A DNA stretch of 57,877 bases from DATCZS01 sp036525795 (GTDB taxonomy: Bacteria; Actinomycetota; Acidimicrobiia; Spongiisociales; ZC4RG35). Below, piece after piece: positions 31,674 through 39,514 of this stretch (position 1 is the first letter of the stretch; every line of letters begins with the position of its first letter). The notes beneath the pieces are model-generated. The model made no database searches. It was not told the origin of the DNA and saw nothing but the letters and a program-made list of their open reading frames with translations. The stretch spans positions 1 through 57,877 of the forward strand of contig DATCZS010000055.1 in assembly GCA_036525795.1 (NCBI GenBank). Direction: 5' to 3'. Both the position numbers and the translations under genes were made by a program.

Positions 31674-32717
31674 ATGGCCTTCTCAGATGGCATCGCCGAT
31701 TTCAGATCCGACACGGTCACCCGTCCCACGCCCGAGATGCGCAGGGCGATGGCCGAGGCCGAAGTCGGCGACGACGTCTACCACGACGACCCCACCGTGA
31801 ACGCGCTCGAGGAGGAGTCGGCGGAGGCTGTGGGCCAAGAGGCGGCCGTCTTCGTCCCGTCCGGAACCATGGGCAATCAGCTGGCGATCATGGTCCAGAC
31901 CCGCCCGGGCGAGGAGGTGCTGTGCGACGAGGCGGCCCATTGTCGGAACGTAGAGGTGGGAGCCGCGTCGGCCTTCTCCGGCGTGGCGTTCCGCACCGTG
32001 CATGCTCCCAGCGGATGGATCGGACCCCAACAGATCGACGTGGTCATGTCGGCGGCCGGCCGGTTCTATCCCCGGATCGGCCTGATGGTGTGGGAGAACA
32101 CACACAACCTGTCGGGAGGACGGGTCGTGCCGATCGAGGTCATGGCGGCGGGAACCGCCTCGGCCCGGTCGCATGGTCTGGCGGTTCACCTCGACGGGGC
32201 GCGGATCTTCAATGCGGCCGTGGCGCTGGGGGTGGGCGCCGATCACCTCGCCGAGGGCGTGGACACCGTCACGTTCTGCTTCTCGAAGGGCCTGGGTGCG
32301 CCGGTCGGGTCGGTGCTCTGTGGAAGTCACGACCTGATGGCCGAGGCCCGCTACCGACGCAAGCGCATGGGAGGGGGGATGCGTCAGGTGGGCGTGCTCG
32401 CCGCCCCCGCCCGGATCGCACTGCGCGACCGCGATCGACTGGCCGATGACCATGACCTGGCCAGGCGTCTGGCGACCGGGATCGCCGACCGCGCCCCCGA
32501 TGCGATCGATCTGGATTCGGTGGAGACCAACATCGTCAACGTGTCGATCGACCACCTGCCGACCCAGTGGCCGGCGCTCTCGGATCGGATTGCGGCGGCA
32601 GGCATCAAGGTCAATCCTCCCCTGGTGGGAGGAGTGTGGCGACTCGTGACACACCGCGACGTCGATCAGACCGACGTCTCCCGGCTGCTGGCCGCGGTCT
32701 TCGCGAACGATCGCTGA
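31674..32717 (+). CDS. low-specificity threonine aldolase
   Basis: The protein has 347 residues, PLP-dependent. It cleaves L-threonine or allo-threonine to glycine and acetaldehyde. Evidence: DFRSDTVTRPTPEMRRAM, GDDVYHDDPTVNALEE, FVPSGTMGNQLA, HLDGARIFNAAVALG, and the PLP-lysine segment FCFSKGLGAPVGSVL, then RYRRKRMGGGMRQVG. Together these are diagnostic of the LtaE/GLY1 family. It has its own leaderless-type promoter, so it is a separate unit from the aminotransferase and the fab genes. Confidence 0.94.
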   Translation: MAFSDGIADFRSDTVTRPTPEMRRAMAEAEVGDDVYHDDPTVNALEEESAEAVGQEAAVFVPSGTMGNQLAIMVQTRPGEEVLCDEAAHCRNVEVGAASAFSGVAFRTVHAPSGWIGPQQIDVVMSAAGRFYPRIGLMVWENTHNLSGGRVVPIEVMAAGTASARSHGLAVHLDGARIFNAAVALGVGADHLAEGVDTVTFCFSKGLGAPVGSVLCGSHDLMAEARYRRKRMGGGMRQVGVLAAPARIALRDRDRLADDHDLARRLATGIADRAPDAIDLDSVETNIVNVSIDHLPTQWPALSDRIAAAGIKVNPPLVGGVWRLVTHRDVDQTDVSRLLAAVFANDR

Positions 32718-32723
32718 TCGCAG

Positions 32724-32752
32724 CCGCCGGTAGGGTGCAACCCTCGCGGCGG
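32724..32752 (+). promoter_or_regulatory. dyad upstream of fab operon
   Basis: CCGCC-GGT-AGGGT-GCA-ACCCT-CGC-GGCGG forms a 29-bp nested inverted repeat, just upstream of a TAACCT box (32758-32763). It could be an operator for a fatty acid regulator or a weak hairpin. Confidence 0.4.
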
Positions 32753-32791
32753 GGCCGTAACCTCGCCGTTCGCATCCGAGTCGGAGACCTC

Positions 32792-33742
32792 GTGGGTAGT
32801 GCAGTCTTGTTTCCCGGTCAAGGGAGCCAGTTCGTAGGCATGGGCGCAGACCTGTTCGAGGCGCGATCGGATCTCCTCGGACCGGACGCGGACCGGGCGC
32901 TCGGCTGGTCGTTGCGCCGCATGTGCCTCGAGGGACCGGAGGAGGCGCTCACGCGCACCGAGTACGCCCAGCCGGCGCTCTTTGCCCTGTCCGTGGCGCT
33001 GTGGGAGGAGATGCGCCGGGCGACCGGATGGCAGCCTCAGGCGGGTGCCGGGCACTCGCTGGGGGAGTACAGCGCGTTGACCGCCGCCGGCGTGATCGAC
33101 TTCGACCGGGCTCTGGCGGTGGTGGCAGAGCGGGGCCAGGCCATGGCCGATGCCGCCGACCTGGAGCCATCCGGCATGGCGGCGCTCCTCGGAGCAGACG
33201 TCGAACTCGCAGAGCGGGTCTCCGCCACACGGAGGGGTGAGGGCGGTCGTCTGTACGTGGCCAATGACAACGCCCCCGGACAGGTGGTGGTGGCAGGCGG
33301 GGTGGAGGACCTGGAGTGGCTCGATGACCATGGAAGGGACCTGGGCGTCCGGCGCGCCGTCCGGCTCAAGGTCGCCGGCGCCTTCCACTCGCCGTTCATG
33401 CAGCCCGCCGCCGACCGCGTGAAGGAGGCGGTGGCCACCCTCGAACCCCGCCGTCCTGCGTTCGCCGTCTTCAGCAACGTCACCGCCGGCCCTGTCGACG
33501 AGGCGGAGGTGCCCGAACTGCTGGCCCGCCAGGTGGTGGCACCGGTGCGGTTCGCCGACTCGCTTCGCGCCATCGCCGCCTCCGGCGTCGACACCTTCGT
33601 CCACGTCGGCCCGGGAGAGGTCACGGCGGGGATGGCCAAGCGCACCGTCGACGGGGCCTCGGTCGTCGTGGTCAGCGAAGTCGCCGGCATACGACCGGCG
33701 TTCGACTCCATCTCTACCATGCCCCGTCCTGGAGGATCCTGA
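32792..33742 (+). CDS. fabD: malonyl-CoA:ACP transacylase
   Basis: FabD has 316 residues and loads malonyl groups onto acyl carrier protein. It shows VLFPGQGSQFVGMG, ARTEYAQPA-like TRTEYAQPALFALS, the nucleophile motif GHSLGEYSAL with Ser89, and AGAFHSPFMQPA carrying the catalytic His. It ends with FVHVGPGEVTAGM. The GTG start at 32792 is preceded by GGAG. It is the first gene of the type II fatty acid cluster fabD-fabH-fabG-acpP-fabF; fabH follows after 2 nt. Confidence 0.95.
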   Translation: MGSAVLFPGQGSQFVGMGADLFEARSDLLGPDADRALGWSLRRMCLEGPEEALTRTEYAQPALFALSVALWEEMRRATGWQPQAGAGHSLGEYSALTAAGVIDFDRALAVVAERGQAMADAADLEPSGMAALLGADVELAERVSATRRGEGGRLYVANDNAPGQVVVAGGVEDLEWLDDHGRDLGVRRAVRLKVAGAFHSPFMQPAADRVKEAVATLEPRRPAFAVFSNVTAGPVDEAEVPELLARQVVAPVRFADSLRAIAASGVDTFVHVGPGEVTAGMAKRTVDGASVVVVSEVAGIRPAFDSISTMPRPGGS

Positions 33743-33744
33743 CC

Positions 33745-34827
33745 ATGAGAAGAGCCGAGATCATCGGGTGGGGCAAGGCGCTCCCACCGGCGACCCTGAC
33801 GAACGACGACCTTGCGAAGATCGTCGACACGTCCGACGAGTGGATCACCACCCGGACCGGCATGAAGGAGAGGCGGATCTCTCACGTCGAGATGTCGGAC
33901 CTCGCCACGGTCGCTGCGCAGCGGGCGTTGGCGGCGGCGGGCATGGAGCCTGGCGAGGCCGGCATGCTCATCAATGCCACCTGTACGCCGGAGACGCTGA
34001 TCCCGGCGAGCGTGGCCCACGTCCAGCGCAAGCTGGGGGCCGATCGAGCGGGTGCGTTCGATCTCAATGCGAACTGCTCGAGCTTCGTCTACGGGCTGGT
34101 GGTCGCCAACGGGCTGATCCAGTCGGGGGTGACCGACACGATCGTGTTGATCGGCGCGGAAAAGCTGTCGTACGTCACCGACTTCACAGACCGCACGACC
34201 TGCGTCCTGTTCGGCGACGGCGCGGGAGCGGTCGTGCTCCGGGCCACGGAGGAGCCGGTCGGCGTGCTGGCCGGAGAACTCGGCAACGACGGATGGGCGG
34301 CCGAGCACCTGTGCATCCCCCACCTCGGCACCGTCGGACACAGCGGCCCGCGAGATCCCCGGATGTCCGGTGTGCAGATGAACGGTCAGGAGGTGTTCCG
34401 GCGGGCCGTGACGAAGATGGGCGAAGCGTCTGTACACGTCGTAGAGAGGGCCGGCTGGGAACTCGACGACGTCGACCTCCTCATTCCCCACCAGGCGAAC
34501 CTGCGGATCATCGATGCCACCGCCCGCCGTCTGAAGCTCGACCCGGAGAAGGTGTTCATCAACGTCCAGCGATATGGGAACACCTCGTCCGCCACGGTCC
34601 CGGTCGCTCTGACCGAAGCACTGGAAGAGGGCCGGATCAGGCCCGGGGCCGACATCGTGTTCGCCGCCTTCGGGGGCGGCCTGTCCTGGGCGGCGGCGGC
34701 GGTCAAGTGGGGCGACCGGGTCACGCCGATCGCCGAGTCGGACGCCCAGCTCCCTCCGTTCGAGGGATCGGTCCTGGATCTTCTCGCTCCCAACTTCAAG
34801 TTCTTCGGCGTGAAGGGCTGGGCATGA
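33745..34827 (+). CDS. fabH: 3-oxoacyl-ACP synthase III
   Basis: FabH has 360 residues and starts fatty acid synthesis by condensing acyl-CoA with malonyl-ACP. The catalytic triad is visible: Cys111 in NANCSSF, His249 in IPHQANLRII and Asn279 in RYGNTSSATVPVAL. Family members are usually 310-340 residues. The extra length is a C-terminal tail of about 30 residues after AAVKWGDRV, ending VLDLLAPNFKFFGVKGWA. Actinobacterial FabH enzymes often prefer branched or longer primers; specificity cannot be read here. The stop overlaps fabG (ATGA). Confidence 0.95.
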   Translation: MRRAEIIGWGKALPPATLTNDDLAKIVDTSDEWITTRTGMKERRISHVEMSDLATVAAQRALAAAGMEPGEAGMLINATCTPETLIPASVAHVQRKLGADRAGAFDLNANCSSFVYGLVVANGLIQSGVTDTIVLIGAEKLSYVTDFTDRTTCVLFGDGAGAVVLRATEEPVGVLAGELGNDGWAAEHLCIPHLGTVGHSGPRDPRMSGVQMNGQEVFRRAVTKMGEASVHVVERAGWELDDVDLLIPHQANLRIIDATARRLKLDPEKVFINVQRYGNTSSATVPVALTEALEEGRIRPGADIVFAAFGGGLSWAAAAVKWGDRVTPIAESDAQLPPFEGSVLDLLAPNFKFFGVKGWA

Positions 34828-35558
34828 GTCGAGTGGCGCTGGTCACCGGTGGCTCCCGCGGGATCGGGCGCGCCATCGCCGAGCGACTGGGAGCAGAGGG
34901 GCACTCGGTGGCGGTCAACTACGTCTCGCGTCCGGACGCCGCCCGGGAGGTCGTCTCGGCCATCGAGGAGGCGGGCGGCCGCAGCCTGGCAGTACAGGCG
35001 AACGTGGCCGACGCCGCCTCCGTCGACGAGCTCTTCTCCGCTGTCGAAGGCGAGCTCGGCAAGGTGGAGATCCTGGTCAACAACGCCGGGATCACCCGGG
35101 ATGACCTGATGATGCGAATGACCCCGGAGCAGTTCGACGAGGTGATCGCCACCAATCTGAGGTCGGCCTTCCTGTGCACCAAGGCGGCGATGCGCGGGAT
35201 GCTGCGGGCCCGGTGGGGGAGGATCATCTCCATCGGATCGGTGGCGGGGATCTCCGGCAATCCCGGTCAGGCCAACTACGCCGCCTCCAAGGCCGGCCTG
35301 ATAGGAATGAGCAAGTCGGTTGCGAAAGAGGTGGGGTCGCGGGGCATCACCGCCAACGTGGTGGCGCCCGGCTTCATCGACACGGACATGACGGACGAAC
35401 TGGCCGAAGACGTCAAGAATGCGGCACTCGGTTCGATCGCCCTCGGTCGCTTCGGATCACCCTCCGAGGTGGCGGCGGTCGTCGCGTTCCTGGCGTCGGA
35501 GGCGGCGGCGTATGTCACCGGTCAGGTGATCGCCGTGGACGGTGGAATCGCCCTCTAG
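34824..35558 (+). CDS. fabG: 3-oxoacyl-ACP reductase
   Basis: FabG has 244 residues, a short-chain dehydrogenase that reduces 3-oxoacyl-ACP with NADPH. Motifs: TGGSRGIGRA (cofactor), NNAGITRDDLMMRM, SIGSVAGISGNPGQANYAASKAGLIG with Tyr152 and Lys156, and the FabG-typical C-terminus VTGQVIAVDGGIAL. Its position inside fabD-fabH-acpP-fabF supports the assignment over other SDRs. The ATG overlaps the fabH stop. Confidence 0.95.
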   Translation: MSRVALVTGGSRGIGRAIAERLGAEGHSVAVNYVSRPDAAREVVSAIEEAGGRSLAVQANVADAASVDELFSAVEGELGKVEILVNNAGITRDDLMMRMTPEQFDEVIATNLRSAFLCTKAAMRGMLRARWGRIISIGSVAGISGNPGQANYAASKAGLIGMSKSVAKEVGSRGITANVVAPGFIDTDMTDELAEDVKNAALGSIALGRFGSPSEVAAVVAFLASEAAAYVTGQVIAVDGGIAL

Positions 35559-35590
35559 GGTGGGGCACACGGAGACGGACAAGGAGCACC

Positions 35591-35836
35591 ATGGATCGTT
35601 CGGAACTCGCCTCACGGTTGACTCAGGTACTGGTCGACGAGCTCGGCCTCGATGCCGGGAAGATCACCGAGGAAGCCAACTTCGAAGAGGACCTGGAGGT
35701 CGACTCGCTCGGCGTCGTCGAATTGCTGATGGCGCTCGAGGACGAGTTCGGGGTCAAGATCCCGGATGAGGATGCAGAGAACATCCACACCGTGGGTCAG
35801 GCAATCGATCTCGTGCAGTCAAAGCTCGCCGAGTAG
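35591..35836 (+). CDS. acpP: acyl carrier protein
   Basis: AcpP has 81 residues, is acidic and carries the phosphopantetheine attachment motif LEVDSLGVVELLMALEDEF with Ser39. It holds growing acyl chains during fatty acid synthesis. AAGGAG precedes the ATG by 5 nt, a strong SD suited to a highly expressed protein. It is followed by fabF after 3 nt. Confidence 0.96.
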   Translation: MDRSELASRLTQVLVDELGLDAGKITEEANFEEDLEVDSLGVVELLMALEDEFGVKIPDEDAENIHTVGQAIDLVQSKLAE

Positions 35837-35839
35837 ACG

Positions 35840-37099
35840 ATGATCGGTGACGGACGACGCCGAGTCGTCGTGACCGGACTGGGTGCCATCAGCCCGGTCG
35901 GCCTGGACATGGCCGCGACATGGGCCGGGCTGATCGAGGGCAGGTCCGGCGCCGGTCCCATCTCGCTCTTCGACGCATCCGACTACAAGTGTCGAATCGC
36001 GGCAGAGGTCACCGACTACGAGCCGGAGGCGTACTTCGACAAGAAGGACGTCCGGCGGATGGACCGGTGCACTCAGTTCGCCCTGGTGGCGGCCGCCGAG
36101 GCGATGCGCCACGCCGGCATCGAGATCGACCCCGACTCCGAGGACGCCCGCCGTTCCGGGGCGGTGGTCGGGGTCGGATTCGGAGGAATGCAGACCTTCA
36201 TCGACGAGATCGACGTCATGCGTCAGAAGGGCCCGGATCGAGTCTCTCCGCTCGGCATTCCCAAGATCATCGCCAACATGCCGGCCGGGATGGTGTCGAT
36301 CGAGCACAACCTCCTCGGACCGGTGTCCTGCACGGTGACCGCCTGTTCCGCCTCGGCCAACGCCATCGGTGATGCGGCCGAGATCATCCGCCGGGGAGCA
36401 GCGGATGTGATGGTGGCGGGAGGTGCCGAGGCGGGCATCACCGACTACGCCGTTGCCGCCTTCGCCCAGGCCCGTGCCCTCACGACACGCAACGACGACC
36501 CCATGGCGGCCTCCCGTCCGTTCGACGCCGGCCGGGACGGATTCCTGATCGGCGAGGGTGGAGCGATGCTGGTGCTCGAGGAGCGCGATCGGGCCGTGGC
36601 ACGCGGGGCCAGGATCCTGGCCGAGCTCGTGGGCTACGGGATGTCCGCAGACGCATATCACATCACCCTGCCCAAACCGGGTGGCACGGGGGCGGCCCGT
36701 GCCATCGAGGCGGCCCTGGCGGACGCCCACATCACCGGCGACCGGCTGGGCTACATCAACGCCCACGGCACGTCGACGCCGGCGAACGACGCCACGGAGA
36801 CAGCGGCGGTCAAACTGGCGCTGGGCGAGGACGTCGCCCCGACCGTGCCGATGTCTTCGACGAAGTCGATGACGGGACACCTGCTGGGAGGAGCGGGAGC
36901 GCTGGAGGCGGCCGTGGCGATCATGGCCCTCCAGACCGGACTGCTCCCGCCGACCATCAACTACGAAGAGCTCGACCCCGAGTGCGACCTCGACTACGTG
37001 CCCAACGAGGCCCGCCAGGTCGGCCAGATGGAGTACGTGGCCTCCAACTCGTTCGGGTTCGGCGGCCACAACGTGACGTTGGTCTTCGCCAGGGGCTGA
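35840..37099 (+). CDS. fabF: 3-oxoacyl-ACP synthase II
   Basis: FabF has 419 residues and catalyses chain elongation. Visible: RVVVTGLGAISPVG at the start, the nucleophile Cys169 in VTACSASANAIGDA, the two histidine motifs YINAHGTSTPANDATE and SSTKSMTGHLLGGAGALEA, and the final SNSFGFGGHNVTLVF. It is the last gene of the cluster. The stop is only 6 nt from the end of a convergent membrane-protein gene, leaving no room for a separate terminator. Confidence 0.96.
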   Translation: MIGDGRRRVVVTGLGAISPVGLDMAATWAGLIEGRSGAGPISLFDASDYKCRIAAEVTDYEPEAYFDKKDVRRMDRCTQFALVAAAEAMRHAGIEIDPDSEDARRSGAVVGVGFGGMQTFIDEIDVMRQKGPDRVSPLGIPKIIANMPAGMVSIEHNLLGPVSCTVTACSASANAIGDAAEIIRRGAADVMVAGGAEAGITDYAVAAFAQARALTTRNDDPMAASRPFDAGRDGFLIGEGGAMLVLEERDRAVARGARILAELVGYGMSADAYHITLPKPGGTGAARAIEAALADAHITGDRLGYINAHGTSTPANDATETAAVKLALGEDVAPTVPMSSTKSMTGHLLGGAGALEAAVAIMALQTGLLPPTINYEELDPECDLDYVPNEARQVGQMEYVASNSFGFGGHNVTLVFARG

Positions 37100-37105
37100 G
37101 AGGTC

Positions 37106-37408
37106 CTAGCTCTCGTCTCCCGGGGTCTCACAACCTGCGCCAGGGGGCTCGGCCCCCCGCGAGCGGGCTGCGTCGTACTCGGCGAGCGAGCGGAAGGCGA
37201 GAACGACCACGATCGCCATCCCGATGGTTCCGCCCACGAACCCGATGATCGCAAAGGCGGTAGACCATCCCGGGCACGGGGGGCCGGGCACACCGGGTGC
37301 GACGTCGGCGGTACACGACACCGACGTCACGATCCAGCCGAGGGCGCCGCTGATGCCTCCCGCCAGCAGCGACGGAACGGCGATCCACGGATTGGGCCGG
37401 CGCCTCAT
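37106..37408 (-). CDS. small membrane protein
   Basis: The protein has 100 residues with two predicted membrane helices (about 8-27 and 49-70). Between them is a loop with two Cys (VSCTADVAPGVPGPPCPGW) that would lie outside if the basic N-terminus (MRRRPNPW) is inside, so a disulphide is possible. The ATG overlaps the stop of the upstream membrane gene (ATGA). No family recognised. Confidence 0.6.
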   Translation of the reverse strand: MRRRPNPWIAVPSLLAGGISGALGWIVTSVSCTADVAPGVPGPPCPGWSTAFAIIGFVGGTIGMAIVVVLAFRSLAEYDAARSRGAEPPGAGCETPGDES

Positions 37409-38151
37409 TGCAGGGACCGTCCTCGATCGTCGATGCCTGCGCCGTCGAGGATCTCCCGGGGGGTGAGCTCGGGCGGGATCGGAACCGCCCGTCCGGGCCG
37501 GGCGAGCGGAGCGACCGCGATCCGTGCGTTCTTGGTCCAGGCGAGAGCCGCGGCGGCGAGGGCCAGGACGGCCGGAATCCACCCGGCGGGCCAGCCTGTC
37601 ACCGCGAAGCCGGCGGCGGCGGCGAGCGGCAGAGCCAGCCTCGTCATCAGCAGTGCCCCCGGGACGGCCTTGGCGTAGGCGAACCCGATCGCGACCACCG
37701 TCCCGGCCAGGACCCAGTCCCAGGCGTCCACTCCAGACGGCTGTGCGAGACCGAGCGCCCCGGGGTGGGCCAGGGCGAGCAGCGGAATGGCAGCCGCCTC
37801 CGGAGGAGGGCTGCCGGCGGCGGCCCGACCCCTGACCACGTGATCGAGACCCGACCCGGCGGACTCGGCGATGGCGTATGCGGACAGCAGCGCCGCCCCG
37901 ATCCAGAGGGGGCCGATGTCGATGGAGAGACCGAGCCCCAGTCCGGCCGTCGCCGTGGCGGTCAACAGCCGCTTCGCCCACCGTGAGGCTGCCAGCAACG
38001 CTCCCACCACCGCCGTGGCGGTCAGCGCGACCAGCGATGCCGCCACCATGGTTCCGGCGCCTTCGATCCATCGGGAGTCGACGGCGACCAGCCAGGCCCA
38101 GGCGAGGGCGGCGGCGAGGGAGGCGGCGGTGGCGATGAGAGCTCTGCGCAT
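37405..38151 (-). CDS. multi-pass membrane protein
   Basis: The protein has 248 residues, very rich in Ala and Leu, with about seven hydrophobic segments and a polar C-terminal 45 residues (KNARIAVAPLARPGRAVPIPPELTPREIL). ATG 38151 is inside the promoter region of the divergent Nudix gene. It is co-translated with the small membrane protein at 37408. I do not recognise the family. Confidence 0.6.
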   Translation of the reverse strand: MRRALIATAASLAAALAWAWLVAVDSRWIEGAGTMVAASLVALTATAVVGALLAASRWAKRLLTATATAGLGLGLSIDIGPLWIGAALLSAYAIAESAGSGLDHVVRGRAAAGSPPPEAAAIPLLALAHPGALGLAQPSGVDAWDWVLAGTVVAIGFAYAKAVPGALLMTRLALPLAAAAGFAVTGWPAGWIPAVLALAAAALAWTKNARIAVAPLARPGRAVPIPPELTPREILDGAGIDDRGRSLQ

Positions 38152-38156
38152 GAAGC

Positions 38157-38162
38157 TACGGT
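38157..38162 (+). promoter_or_regulatory. -10 element TACGGT of Nudix gene
   Basis: TACGGT lies 9 nt before the GTG at 38172. Confidence 0.4.
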
Positions 38163-38171
38163 CTGGTCGAA

Positions 38172-38717
38172 GTGTCGGATGATCTCGGTGACAACGCAAA
38201 CCAGGGCCCCTTCTGGCCGGGCGAGTACGCCTACTGCCCGATGTGCGCGTCCGGACTGACAGACGTCGAACGGGCCGGAGCGCTTCGCAAGGGATGCCAG
38301 GTGTGCGGGTGGGTGCACTTCCGTGATCCGGGAGTGGGCGCGGCGGTGCTGGTGCGAGACGACGAGGGTCGCGTGCTGCTGGTGAAGAGGGGCCCGTCCG
38401 CCAGCAAGTCCGGGCTGTGGTGCATCCCCGCCGGGTACGTCGACTACGGCGAGGACGTCCGTCAGGCGGCAGCTCGGGAGCTCTTCGAAGAGACCGGGCT
38501 CGTCGCCGAGGTGGGCGAGGTCGTCTTCGTTCGCTCCAACTTCCACGACCCGGCCAAGCTCACGGTCGGCATCTGGTTCGAAGGCCGGGTGATCGAAGGT
38601 GAGCCGCAGGCAGGGGACGATGCCGTCGACGTGGGCTGGTTCCGGCTCGACGACCTCCCCGAACTCGCCTTCCCCACCGACACCGAACTTCTGGGGCGCC
38701 TGGCCCGCGAGGGGTGA
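38172..38717 (+). CDS. Nudix hydrolase with N-terminal zinc ribbon
   Basis: The protein has 181 residues. CPMC (about 22-25) and CQVC (about 42-45) form a zinc ribbon. The Nudix box GYVDYGEDVRQAAARELFEETGL matches G-x5-E-x7-REUXEEXGU with one glycine at its first position. This layout resembles NudC-like and ADP-ribose/NADH pyrophosphatase-type enzymes, but the substrate is unknown. Start is GTG 38172 with TACGGT upstream. Three hairpins follow the stop. Confidence 0.9.
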   Translation: MSDDLGDNANQGPFWPGEYAYCPMCASGLTDVERAGALRKGCQVCGWVHFRDPGVGAAVLVRDDEGRVLLVKRGPSASKSGLWCIPAGYVDYGEDVRQAAARELFEETGLVAEVGEVVFVRSNFHDPAKLTVGIWFEGRVIEGEPQAGDDAVDVGWFRLDDLPELAFPTDTELLGRLAREG

Positions 38718-38718
38718 T

Positions 38719-38738
38719 GGAGCACCCGGGGGTGCTCC
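38719..38738 (+). terminator. hairpin 1 after Nudix gene
   Basis: GGAGCACC-CGGG-GGTGCTCC is a perfect 8-bp stem that begins one base after the Nudix stop. No T-run follows, so a terminator role is likely by position only. Confidence 0.5.
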
Positions 38739-38741
38739 GAG

Positions 38742-38776
38742 CCGTGTGCGAACCCGCAGGGTCGGGTCGCACACGG
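38742..38776. terminator. hairpin 2 between convergent genes
   Basis: CCGTGTGCGA-A-CCC pairs with GGG-TCGCACACGG: 13 bp with one bulged A and an 8-nt loop. It lies 3 nt after hairpin 1 and could serve either strand. Confidence 0.5.
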
Positions 38777-38797
38777 AGGTGGCCCGCTCCGGGCAGG

Positions 38798-38820
38798 GCG
38801 CCGGTGGCCGCAGCCGGCGC
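38798..38820. terminator. hairpin 3 between convergent genes
   Basis: GCGCCGG and CCGGCGC form a perfect 7-bp stem with a 9-nt loop, 39 nt before the end of the histidine phosphatase gene on the other strand. Confidence 0.4.
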
Positions 38821-38858
38821 ACGGCGCATGGTGAGGCTGGCCCGTCCGGCGTTCTGGC

Positions 38859-39461
38859 TCAGTCGAGCTCGGGGGCCCAGTCGGCGATCTCGCGCCATGG
38901 TCGCCCGGGTGTGAGGGTGATCACCGAGCAGTGGTCCGGCTTGTCGGTGTTCTGGTGCTCGAGCGGTCTGCCCGTGAGGGCGAGGCGCACCGCCTGAACC
39001 GGGTCTTGATGGCTGACCACCACCACGTCGCCTTCCGGATGGCGGCGGTGGAGGCCGATGACGGAGGTCCGCATCCGATCGGCGAGCTGTTGGAGCGATT
39101 CGGAGGCGAAGGCGAGATCCCACGGGTGGTCGAGGTACTCCTCCAACTCTCCGGGCCGCCGCTGCGGGAGGTCCTCCCAGACGATGCCCGCCCAATCTTC
39201 GGCCATCTTCCACTCGATGAGACCGGGGTCGACGCGGACGGGGAGGCCGAATCGGCCGGCGATGGCGGCGGCGGTGTCCAGCGCCCGTTCCAACGGCGAA
39301 GACCATACCGCCACCACGGGGCTGGAACCCAGGTAGCGGGCGGCCTCGCGTGCCTGGCGGCGCCCCAGGTCTGTGAGGCCGAACCCGGGAAGCGAGGCGT
39401 AGACGACGTGGTTCGGGTTGTGAACCTCGCCGTGGCGGATCAGGTGAATGTGTGACGCCAT
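38859..39461 (-). CDS. histidine phosphatase family protein
   Basis: The protein has 200 residues, phosphoglycerate-mutase-like. The catalytic RHGE motif is at the N-terminus (HIHLIRHGEVHNPNHVVYASLPGFGLTDLGRRQA). WSSPLERALDTA gives the second Arg, IEWKMAEDWAG the acid region and VVVSHQDPVQAVRL the second His. Substrate unknown. TACCGT lies 10 nt before the ATG on the minus strand; the gene is divergent from dinB. Confidence 0.9.
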   Translation of the reverse strand: MASHIHLIRHGEVHNPNHVVYASLPGFGLTDLGRRQAREAARYLGSSPVVAVWSSPLERALDTAAAIAGRFGLPVRVDPGLIEWKMAEDWAGIVWEDLPQRRPGELEEYLDHPWDLAFASESLQQLADRMRTSVIGLHRRHPEGDVVVVSHQDPVQAVRLALTGRPLEHQNTDKPDHCSVITLTPGRPWREIADWAPELD

Positions 39462-39502
39462 GGAGGCGTGGACGGTAGCGGGCCGAGACCGGGGGCCGTG
39501 GG

Positions 39503-39508
39503 TAGCCT
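39503..39508 (+). promoter_or_regulatory. -10 element TAGCCT of dinB
   Basis: TAGCCT lies 6 nt before the dinB ATG. No LexA-type box is evident here. Confidence 0.45.
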
Positions 39509-39514
39509 CGAACC

